Shown here piece after piece: positions 33,183 through 40,772 of a DNA stretch of 48,599 bases; the first letter of the stretch is position 1, and every line of letters begins with the position of its first letter. The DNA is from Myxosarcina sp. GI1 (lineage in GTDB: Bacteria; Cyanobacteriota; Cyanobacteriia; Cyanobacteriales; Xenococcaceae), in NCBI RefSeq assembly GCF_000756305.1, contig NZ_JRFE01000029.1, positions 1 through 48,599 on the forward strand. The letters are read 5' to 3'. The notes beneath the pieces are model-generated. The model saw only the letters and a list, made by a program, of their open reading frames with translations. It did not search any database and was not told where the DNA came from. A program made the translations under genes and the position numbers.

Positions 33183-34568
33183 ATGAACTTCACCACACCA
33201 CAACAACAATACCTACAAAGATTCATCCACGACTACAACCAACGCACGCCAAAATCCAAACAGTTAGCAGAACAAAACCGCCCGTATTTCGCCGACCATA
33301 AAGCCTCAATTATTTTTACCATGCTTCTCAAAGAAATTTGCTATCCGATCGCGGGCGATCGCTCTATAGGTTCTAAAATCTGGGATATCGACGGTAATGA
33401 ATATTTAGACTTTAGTATGGGTTATGGAGTCAATCTTTTCGGTCATAATCCACCCTTTATCAAACAGGCGATCTCAGAACAGTTAGAACGAGGTATCCAT
33501 TTAGGACTGGGATCGGAAATTGCCTGTGAAGTAGCCGAAACAATTTGCCAACTTACCAACACCGAACGAGTCGCCCTCAGCAATACTGGCACAGAAGCGG
33601 TAATGACTGCAATTCGCCTCGCCCGTACTGCCACTAATCGTTCTAAAATTGCCTTATTTTCGGGTTCTTATCACGGTCATTTTGACGGCACTTTAGTTAA
33701 AAATCAAACCTTAGATAATACTCCTCAAGCCTTACCCCTCGCCCCAGGAGTTCCAGCCAGTATAGTAAAAGATGTTTTAGTTTTAGATTATGGCAATCCT
33801 AAATCTTTCGATCTTATAAAACAATACCAACAAGAACTAGCTGCGGTTTTAGTCGAACCAGTCCAAACTAGCAACCTGTCACTACAACCTAAAGAATTTC
33901 TCCACCAGTTAAGAAAATTCACCCAAGATAACAACATCGCCTTAATCTTTGATGAAATGGTAACGGGTTTTCGTATCCATCCAGGAGGCGCACAGGCATG
34001 GTTTAATATTGAAGCTGACTTAGCTACCTACGGCAAAATCGTCGGCGGAGGAATGCCCATTGGTGTCATTGCTGGTAAAGCCAAATATATGAATGCGATC
34101 GATGGGGGAATCTGGAATTATGGCGATCGCACTTGTCCCCAAGCCAAAAAAACCTTTTTTGCTGGCACTTATTGCAAACATCCCCTCGCAATGGCAACCG
34201 CCCGCGCCGTACTCCTAGAAATAAAAAGTCAGGGGGTTCCCCTTCAGCAACAGTTAACCCAACGCACAGCCGAGTTAGTAGCAACTTTGAATGCTTATTT
34301 TATTAAAGAAAAATTACCTCTAAAAATGGTTCACTTTGGTTCTTTATTTGCCGTGAACTTTACCGAAGATTGTACTTCGCCCGATATTGTAGCCTTGTTG
34401 CTTTATTACAATCTAATTCATCAAGGAATCTTATTTAGAGAACTAGGCGGTTTCCTTTCCACTGCCCACACAGAGGAAGATTTAAATTATTTAATTAACA
34501 CTATTAAAAATATAATTGCCGAACTAACCCAAGCAGTTTTTTTATCTAAAGAATATGTATTGCGGTGA
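33183..34568 (+). CDS. Class III aminotransferase of the AMT (McyE/ItuA, GSAM-like) type
   Basis: This 461-residue PLP enzyme starts FIHDYNQRTPKSKQLAEQ and has KEICYPIAGDRSIGSKIWDIDGNEYLDFSMGYGVNLFGH. That pattern is characteristic of AMT domains fused to PKS-NRPSs, such as McyE and iturin synthetase. The PLP lysine is Lys285 (YGKIVGGG). AMT domains aminate beta-ketoacyl thioesters, while the myxochelin enzyme MxcL aminates an aldehyde released by a reductase domain. Here the preceding NRPS ends in a reductase and the PKS has a KR, so amination of the released aldehyde is the better guess. HemL (heme synthesis) is unlikely, given the context and motifs. Confidence 0.85.
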   Translation: MNFTTPQQQYLQRFIHDYNQRTPKSKQLAEQNRPYFADHKASIIFTMLLKEICYPIAGDRSIGSKIWDIDGNEYLDFSMGYGVNLFGHNPPFIKQAISEQLERGIHLGLGSEIACEVAETICQLTNTERVALSNTGTEAVMTAIRLARTATNRSKIALFSGSYHGHFDGTLVKNQTLDNTPQALPLAPGVPASIVKDVLVLDYGNPKSFDLIKQYQQELAAVLVEPVQTSNLSLQPKEFLHQLRKFTQDNNIALIFDEMVTGFRIHPGGAQAWFNIEADLATYGKIVGGGMPIGVIAGKAKYMNAIDGGIWNYGDRTCPQAKKTFFAGTYCKHPLAMATARAVLLEIKSQGVPLQQQLTQRTAELVATLNAYFIKEKLPLKMVHFGSLFAVNFTEDCTSPDIVALLLYYNLIHQGILFRELGGFLSTAHTEEDLNYLINTIKNIIAELTQAVFLSKEYVLR

Positions 34569-34776
34569 TGCGATCGCTTTTATTAAACTTGCTAACTATT
34601 TACTCTTAGCTTAATCTACTTCTTTGCCTCTTCATCAAACTGAATACTCGATCGCTAGATATCAGAGCAAATTTTTTAACTAAATGAAAATTTATAGCAA
34701 TAAGTATGATAATGTTTGAACTGAATAAAGCACAAAATTGGGTTTCACAAGACGATTGCTTAAAATAAATCATTAA

Positions 34777-34790
34777 TAACTATTGACAAT
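34777..34790 (-). promoter_or_regulatory. Second copy of the ATTGTCAATAGTTA motif, before the importer
   Basis: TAACTATTGACAAT (plus strand) is the exact reverse complement of the core of the palindrome at 4919-4937. It lies 14 bp before the GTG start of the importer. The shared 14-mer suggests that one regulator controls receptor, biosynthesis and inner-membrane uptake. Confidence 0.4.
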
Positions 34791-34804
34791 TAAATAAAGC
34801 TATT

Positions 34805-35989
34805 GTGAATAAGATCGATTTCTCAAAAATGGGACTGCTGGCTAGCCTGTATGTCTCGCAATATATACCGTTAATGTTTTTTTACGAGGCATTGCCAGTA
34901 TATATGCGACAACACGGAAGTTCTTTAGGCGCGATCGCTCTAGTGAATTTGTTAATTTTGCCTGTGGTCTTAAAGTTTCTCTGGTCGCCTCTAATCGATC
35001 GCTATGGCTTTACTCCTTGGGGACACTATCGCTTTTGGATTGTCTTGTTTCAGTTGTTGGTTTCTTTACTAACGGTAGTTTGCGCCTTTATCGATATCGA
35101 ACAAAACCTAAATCTCTTACTCATAATTGGCTTTGTCATGTGTATCTTCTGTACCAGTCAAGATATAGCAGCAGATGCGATGGCAATTAACTTACTTACT
35201 CCTGCCGAAAAAGGTCTGGGCAATGGTATTCAAGTAAGCGGTCATTATTTAGGGGCGGTAATTGGCAGTGGTGGAATGTTAATTTTACTCGACGCGATCG
35301 GTTGGCAAAAAACAATGCTGTCGATCGCCTTAATTATGTTAGTTTCCTTGCTACCAATTTTGCAGCATCAAGAACAAATAAGAATCAAACCCAAACGAGT
35401 ACCTCCAATTTGGCGCGACTTGGGCGAGTTTTTTAGTCGCCGAGAATTGTGGCTGTGGCTATTGGTTTTGGCTACTTATACCACAGGTTCGAGTATGGCA
35501 ATTACCATGTTTCGTCCCCTGTTGGTAGATATAGGACTATCCGCAGCCCAGATAGGTTTATTAATTGGAGTTGTCAGTTACGGTGTGGGAACAGTAGGGG
35601 CTTTAGCAGGCGGTATGACGGTGAATTTTTTAGACCGCAAACGATTATTAATTATTGGTGGCTGCTTTCAGACAGTAATTATTTTAGGTTTTTTGTTACC
35701 TGCCTGGGGATTTAGTAGCTTGCTTATCTTGTATGCCTTGGGGATTTTATTTAATGGAATTTTTGGCTATGCTGAAACTGCCACCTCTACTATCAAGATG
35801 GATAAAAGCGATCGCGATAGTGCGGGTAGAGACTTTACCATTCAAACATCTTTAGTCTTTGTCAGTAGTACACTCGCGGGTAGTGTCAGTGGCGCAATCG
35901 CAGAAACTATTGGTTATTCGGGTTTGTTTGTTCTTAGTGCGGGATTGACTTTGTTAAATTTAAGCTTGATTTTAAAACTGAAATTGTAA
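34805..35989 (+). CDS. MFS permease, RhtX/FptX-like (probable inner-membrane siderophore importer)
   Basis: This 394-residue protein has about twelve hydrophobic segments and the AmpG/RhtX-type start YVSQYIPLMFFYEALPVYMRQHG...LKFLWSPLIDRYG, with SQDIAADAMAINLL in helix 4. RhtX and FptX import ferric rhizobactin and ferripyochelin in a single-component manner, without an ABC transporter. FptX is the closest functional parallel, since pyochelin is a salicyl-thiazoline siderophore. The start is GTG 34805. It follows a 236-bp gap holding the repeated operator-like motif, so it may have its own promoter. An AmpG-like muropeptide permease is the alternative. Confidence 0.85.
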   Translation: MNKIDFSKMGLLASLYVSQYIPLMFFYEALPVYMRQHGSSLGAIALVNLLILPVVLKFLWSPLIDRYGFTPWGHYRFWIVLFQLLVSLLTVVCAFIDIEQNLNLLLIIGFVMCIFCTSQDIAADAMAINLLTPAEKGLGNGIQVSGHYLGAVIGSGGMLILLDAIGWQKTMLSIALIMLVSLLPILQHQEQIRIKPKRVPPIWRDLGEFFSRRELWLWLLVLATYTTGSSMAITMFRPLLVDIGLSAAQIGLLIGVVSYGVGTVGALAGGMTVNFLDRKRLLIIGGCFQTVIILGFLLPAWGFSSLLILYALGILFNGIFGYAETATSTIKMDKSDRDSAGRDFTIQTSLVFVSSTLAGSVSGAIAETIGYSGLFVLSAGLTLLNLSLILKLKL

Positions 35990-36366
35990 GGATAGATGAC
36001 AATAAGCGATCGCTTCAATGCTATACAAATTGGTTTATCGACCCCATTGTCTGTCGTTACTCAGAAGTTACCGCTCAAAGATGGGGTTTTCCTGTACTGA
36101 CCTGGTTTCGTCTACGTCAACTTTATTGCTACACTACCGTCACTTTTAGCTTTCCTAGCTTTACGCCATTTTGATAAAGAAAAGCCAATTAATTTCGCTC
36201 GAACTTCTCTATTTTTTCCCGATTCGTTTTTATGCTAAAAAAAATTCATTTTTAGTTCTAATTGCTTTGTCAGCTCGTTGACCGTAAGCGAAAAATCTCA
36301 ACTACTGACTCGCTTTGTCTGTTGAGAGCAGAGTAAATTCTGGCTATAAAAACTAATTTATTTACC
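35990..36366. other. 377-bp gap between importer and cyclase genes
   Basis: Apart from the MFS-like remnant noted at 36101-36238 and a HIP1 site near 36006, nothing was recognised. The last 120 bp before the cyclase are AT-rich and presumably contain its promoter. Confidence 0.4.
36101..36238 (+). pseudogene. Possible remnant of an MFS transporter C-terminus
   Basis: The frame starting at 36101 reads PGFVYVNFIATLPSLLAF and continues ALRHFDKEKP to a TAA at 36236. That looks like the last transmembrane helix and tail of an MFS/AmpG-type permease. A stop (TGA) sits just upstream and there is no start codon. If real, it is debris of a second importer gene next to the intact one. The stretch is short, so chance is not excluded. 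Confidence 0.3.
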
Positions 36367-38220
36367 ATGCAGCAATTGATGTCTAAAATTTTGCATCGCT
36401 TAGTTAGTGTTTTATTAAAGCGGATTATTATAGTCTTGATAGTTCTCATGTGTACGGGAGGAATACTCGTTCTAATAGCTGTCAAAAATCTTTCTTTAGA
36501 GCTAGTTGAATTACAAGCCAGTAAAAATGCTGAATGGTGTCTTAAAGCTTTAAAAGAAGTAGTAGATGTTTACAGTGATGATGTAGTAGATCGCGTCAAA
36601 CATAAAGTTCCAGTTAGCGAAAACTATCCTACTATTGAAGGCGCAATTCCCATTCCTCCTACTTACTCAATTGTTATAGGAGAAAGAATCAGCGAACAAA
36701 AAGGCAATTTTCGCTTTCGAGTTTATAGTGACTATCCTTTTCCAAGTCGTGTAGAAGATGGTACGGGAGGAGTACAAGACAAATTCGAACAAGATGCACT
36801 TACTTATTTAAGAAATAATCCAGGCGATTCATTTTATCGTATGGAAAACTATAACAATCGGCTTTCTATGCGCTATGGAATGCCAATTTTGATGAAGGCT
36901 AGTTGTATTTCCTGTCATAATACTCATCCTCAAAGTCCCAAGACAGATTGGCGCATTGGAGATGTTAGAGGTGTTATGGAATTGACTCAGCCTTTAGACA
37001 AATTTATGGAACAAAATCAAGATCATATAAATGAATTATCTCTAAAACTAGGCGGATTATCCATGTTATCTTTGTTGGGAATCGGCTTGGTTATCGGTAG
37101 ATTACGTCAGGCTACCAAAGAATTAGAGTGGAAAGTTAAATCGCGTACGGCACAGTTGACCGAGGCTAATGCCAATTTGGAAGAAAGAAATGGTTTGATT
37201 CGGCAAGTTTTTGGGCGTTATCTCAGCAATGATATTGTCACTATTTTAATAAAAGATGCTGCCGAGAAAAAACTAAAGCTAGGCGGTGAAAGGCGCAAAA
37301 TTACAATTTTGACTTCCGATCTTAGAGGCTTTGCGGCAATTGCAGAGCAGTTTTCACCCGAAGAAGTAATCAAAATACTGAATATTTATTTGGAATACAT
37401 GGCGGATGTAATTAGCGAATATCAAGGAACGATAGATGAATTTATGGGTGATGGTATTTTGGTTTTATTTGGCGCACCCGTTGCCAAAGAAAATGATGCT
37501 ATTAGAGCGGTCGCCTGTGCTTGCGCGATGCAGTTAAAAATGGGTGCGGTCAACGAACGAATGAAACAGATGGGCTTACCTACAATAGAAATGGGAATTG
37601 GAATTAATACTGGCGATGCAGTTGTGGGAAACATTGGCTCGGAAAAACGCACCAAATACGGAATTGTAGGCAGTCAAGTCAATCTTGCTTATCGTATTGA
37701 ATCTTATACTACAGGCGGACAAATTCTTATTTCTGAATCTACCTTCAAAGAAGTAAAATCTATTGTTAAAATTGCGGGTCAAAAACTAGTAACTGTTAAA
37801 GGTATAGAACAACCAATTTGGATTTATGATGTTTGGGGAATGGACGGTTTCTACAATCTGTTTTTACCCAAAGAGCAAGAACAATTTTTTCCTCTTGCAG
37901 TAGAAATTCCCATTCAATATAGAATTTTAGAAGAAAAAGATGTGGCTCAAACTATTTTTAAAGGTAGTTTAATAAAACTTTCTGCTAAAGGAGCAAAAGT
38001 AAAAATCAATTCAGTAGAAAACAATGGTAAACCCAAGCCCAATACTAATATAAAACTTAATTTTATTACTCCAACTAGCCCCAAACCTGTTAGCGACTAC
38101 GCTTATGCAAAAGCAAGCGAAAAACTGACAAATAAAAATTACTTTTATATTACTTTTACTTCTAAATCTCCAGAAATAGAGGCAAGATTAAACAAAATAT
38201 ATCAATGGATAAGTAGATAG
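36367..38220 (+). CDS. Heme-sensor (DUF3365/Tll0287-like) class III nucleotidyl cyclase with PilZ-like tail
   Basis: This 617-residue protein has TM1 (about 16-42), a periplasmic Tll0287-like domain with the c-type heme motif Cys180-IS-Cys183-His184, and TM2 (about 227-246). A short coiled coil and a class III cyclase domain follow, with metal Asp318 (TSDLRGF) and Asp362 (GDGILV) and GIGINTGDAVVGNIG. The C-terminal segment (about 505-615) has a PilZ-like stretch YRILEE...LSAKGAKVKI. It probably makes cAMP or cGMP in response to redox, gas or heme signals at the membrane. Which nucleotide it makes cannot be decided. The neighbouring MBL-fold hydrolase and iron porin suggest a signalling group. 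Confidence 0.87.
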   Translation: MQQLMSKILHRLVSVLLKRIIIVLIVLMCTGGILVLIAVKNLSLELVELQASKNAEWCLKALKEVVDVYSDDVVDRVKHKVPVSENYPTIEGAIPIPPTYSIVIGERISEQKGNFRFRVYSDYPFPSRVEDGTGGVQDKFEQDALTYLRNNPGDSFYRMENYNNRLSMRYGMPILMKASCISCHNTHPQSPKTDWRIGDVRGVMELTQPLDKFMEQNQDHINELSLKLGGLSMLSLLGIGLVIGRLRQATKELEWKVKSRTAQLTEANANLEERNGLIRQVFGRYLSNDIVTILIKDAAEKKLKLGGERRKITILTSDLRGFAAIAEQFSPEEVIKILNIYLEYMADVISEYQGTIDEFMGDGILVLFGAPVAKENDAIRAVACACAMQLKMGAVNERMKQMGLPTIEMGIGINTGDAVVGNIGSEKRTKYGIVGSQVNLAYRIESYTTGGQILISESTFKEVKSIVKIAGQKLVTVKGIEQPIWIYDVWGMDGFYNLFLPKEQEQFFPLAVEIPIQYRILEEKDVAQTIFKGSLIKLSAKGAKVKINSVENNGKPKPNTNIKLNFITPTSPKPVSDYAYAKASEKLTNKNYFYITFTSKSPEIEARLNKIYQWISR

Positions 38221-38249
38221 TCGATCTCGTTTTACTAAGTGAATGATAA

Positions 38250-39014
38250 ATGTTTAAATTATTATTTTTGGGTTCTGGCTCTGCTTTTACTGTAGGAGCA
38301 GATAATTTTCAATCAAATATGCTGTTGATAAACGATCGCGGCAACAAATTATTAATTGACTGTGGTTCGGATATTAGATTTTCTCTATATGAAGCAGGTC
38401 TTTCTTATTTAGATATTACAGATATTTATATCAGTCATTTACATTCGGATCATGCTGGAGGACTAGAATATATTGGATTTAGCACTAAATTCGATCCCCA
38501 ATGTAAAAAACCAAATTTATATTTAAGTAAAGATGTCGGTATAGAATTATGGCAGAAAACTCTGTCTGGTGGCATGAGTTCTATTGCTGGCGATCTAGCA
38601 GAATTAAGCACTTTTTTTAATGTTAGTTATATTAGCTCCAATAATTTTTTTGTCTGGCAGAATACTAAATTCGATCTGGTAAAAGTTTCTCATGTCGATA
38701 ATAGCTATTATTTAATGCCCAGTTATGGTGTGTTTTTCCAAATAAATAAAAGTAAGATTTTTATTACTACCGATACTCAATTACACCTAAATACACTTCA
38801 AAAATACTATAAAAAAGCAGATCTAATATTTCAAGATTGTGAAATAGGCGAATATCCTACTAATATACACGCTCACTATCAACAACTACTTCAGTTGCCC
38901 AAGCTAGTAAAAAACAAAATGTGGTTGTATGGCTATCAACCAGGAAAGTTACCCGATGCCCGACAAGATAATTTTCTTGGTTTTGTCAAGCGAGGTCAAA
39001 TATTTAATTTTTGA
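38250..39014 (+). CDS. MBL-fold metallo-hydrolase
   Basis: This 254-residue metallo-beta-lactamase fold protein has the zinc motif ISHLHSDHAGG (His63, His65, Asp67, His68), LFLGSGSAF at the start, and later VSHVDNSYY and TTDTQ metal-site segments. Relatives include RNase Z-like and phosphodiesterase-like enzymes. Its position 30 bp after a nucleotide cyclase, on the same strand, makes cyclic-nucleotide hydrolysis an attractive but unproven idea. No substrate-specific motif was recognised. Confidence 0.85.
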   Translation: MFKLLFLGSGSAFTVGADNFQSNMLLINDRGNKLLIDCGSDIRFSLYEAGLSYLDITDIYISHLHSDHAGGLEYIGFSTKFDPQCKKPNLYLSKDVGIELWQKTLSGGMSSIAGDLAELSTFFNVSYISSNNFFVWQNTKFDLVKVSHVDNSYYLMPSYGVFFQINKSKIFITTDTQLHLNTLQKYYKKADLIFQDCEIGEYPTNIHAHYQQLLQLPKLVKNKMWLYGYQPGKLPDARQDNFLGFVKRGQIFNF

Positions 39015-39139
39015 ATAAATTTATCGAGCTTTGTTTTAAATAAATGAACCATCACATAGGTAAAAATTTATTTGGAAAAATATTACCAGTTGCTAATGAA
39101 GCTTCTGACTCTGCAAACATTGTTCTAATAATAACTAAC

Positions 39140-40756
39140 ATGGTACAAATTTTTTTTCGCGTACCAACTAAGATCGCAATTTTTTGTTTTATCTTCCTGG
39201 CAGCTAATAACTCAGTTAAGGCACAAAACCTCGAACAAAATAATTTTCTTGCTTTGCCCAACGATCTAGCTGAAGTCGAGCGACTTCGAGATGTAAACCC
39301 AGAAGATTGGGCGTATGAAGCACTAAGAAATTTGAGCGATCGCTATAATTGCCTCGATGGTTATCCCGATGCAACCTATCGAGGTAATGCAGCTATGAGC
39401 CGCTATGAATTTGCCGTTGCTTTGAGTTCCTGCCTGCAAAGTATTAGAAAACTTGTAACTTCAGGTCAGATCGAGATAACTCAAGAAGACCTTGCGACTA
39501 TAGCAAGATTACAAAAAAACTATAGTGCAGAATTAACTAAACTAGACAGTCGCATCGATAAACTAGAAACTAATATCGGACAGTTGGAAGATACTCAATT
39601 TTCTACTACTACCAAACTTTTAGGCAACTTAAGAGTTCAAGCCAATACTTTTGTTTCTGGAGATGGCGAACCTCAAACTAACATTCAATACAATCTCTTT
39701 TTAGGTCAGCTTACTAGCTTTACTGGTAGAGATTTTTTACTTGCTGCACTAGGTGCAACCAATACTACTTTTCCCGAATTAGCCAGCAATAATAATGGCA
39801 TTGATTTTGGTTCGACTAGAGAAGGAGCGAGCGATACTGCTGGTTCTGGAAGTACTTTTGGTAGCGTCCGCTTGATTGGCTTAGAGTACCAATTTCCCGT
39901 CGGCGAGCGAATTGTAATTGATGTAGTCGCAGCCAACCGCTATCGCTTTAGCCCGATTTTGCTTCCGCAATTTTTTCCTGGCTATACCATCGGACAAGGT
40001 CCTGTGAGTACCTTTGCCGAAGCACCGCCAATATATTTACTAGGAGCGGGTTCGGGACTATCGGTTAGCTATGAATTTATTGACTCTGCCGTACTAACTC
40101 TGACCTATCTCGGTACATTTGCCAACGATCCTCAAGCGGGAAGGGGTTGGTTTAATGGCGATTATATCGCCGCAGCCCAGATTAACTATAATCCTAGCCC
40201 CGACATATTTTTACAGTTTTTATATCAAAAGGGCTATTTCGACAATGGTAATTTCGGTTTCAATAACGGACAAACCTTCAGAGGTAATGGTTTTGTTGGA
40301 ACGTCTTTAGCCAATCGTTTTGACGATCCTGGAGTTTTCTTTGACGAAGGGGCGGAAGTTTTGAGTAACGCCTACCAAATTGGTGGCTACTATACAATTA
40401 GCGAGGGCATTATTGTAGGCGGTTGGGCTAATTTAATTAAAGCTCGGTTGCTGGGCAAAGGCGATGCAGATATTTGGACTTATTCACTGCAAACAGCTTT
40501 CCCCGATCTGTTTATTGAAGGCAATCAAGGGGGCATTGTAGTTGGTGTCGAGCCTACTCTTACAGGGTTAGATAGTAGTCTGGAAATTCCCGAATTTAAG
40601 AACGACACTTCTTTGCATCTTGAAGTTTATTACAGACATCAGCTTAATGACTATATCTCAGTTACTCCCTCGGTAATTTGGATTACCGCCCCCAACCAGG
40701 ATGCCAACAACGAAGATATCATTATTGGCGGTGTTAGAACGACTTTTAATTTTTAG
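39140..40756 (+). CDS. SLH-domain porin of the cyanobacterial iron-uptake type (OprB-like)
   Basis: The outer-membrane porin has a signal peptide (VQIFFRVPTKIAIFCFIFLA...VKA-QN), an SLH domain (DVNPEDWAYEALRNLSDRYNCLDGYPDATYRG), a coiled-coil spacer (LDSRIDKLETNIGQLEDTQF), and a beta-barrel ending in TTFNF. I chose ATG 39140 because it gives a normal signal peptide. The upstream ATG at 39044 would add 32 residues of unlikely sequence. Such porins are linked to iron and inorganic ion passage in cyanobacteria. The gene converges with the amylase gene across 16 bp. It is not part of the siderophore operon but lies near it. Confidence 0.87.
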   Translation: MVQIFFRVPTKIAIFCFIFLAANNSVKAQNLEQNNFLALPNDLAEVERLRDVNPEDWAYEALRNLSDRYNCLDGYPDATYRGNAAMSRYEFAVALSSCLQSIRKLVTSGQIEITQEDLATIARLQKNYSAELTKLDSRIDKLETNIGQLEDTQFSTTTKLLGNLRVQANTFVSGDGEPQTNIQYNLFLGQLTSFTGRDFLLAALGATNTTFPELASNNNGIDFGSTREGASDTAGSGSTFGSVRLIGLEYQFPVGERIVIDVVAANRYRFSPILLPQFFPGYTIGQGPVSTFAEAPPIYLLGAGSGLSVSYEFIDSAVLTLTYLGTFANDPQAGRGWFNGDYIAAAQINYNPSPDIFLQFLYQKGYFDNGNFGFNNGQTFRGNGFVGTSLANRFDDPGVFFDEGAEVLSNAYQIGGYYTISEGIIVGGWANLIKARLLGKGDADIWTYSLQTAFPDLFIEGNQGGIVVGVEPTLTGLDSSLEIPEFKNDTSLHLEVYYRHQLNDYISVTPSVIWITAPNQDANNEDIIIGGVRTTFNF

Positions 40757-40772
40757 TAAAGATCGACAAATA

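Noticed and set aside
33183-34568. HemL, glutamate-1-semialdehyde aminomutase
   Set aside because: The N-terminal pattern (QRTPKSKQ, YPIAGDRSIGSKIWD) matches AMT domains of PKS-NRPS enzymes, and the gene is within a biosynthetic operon.
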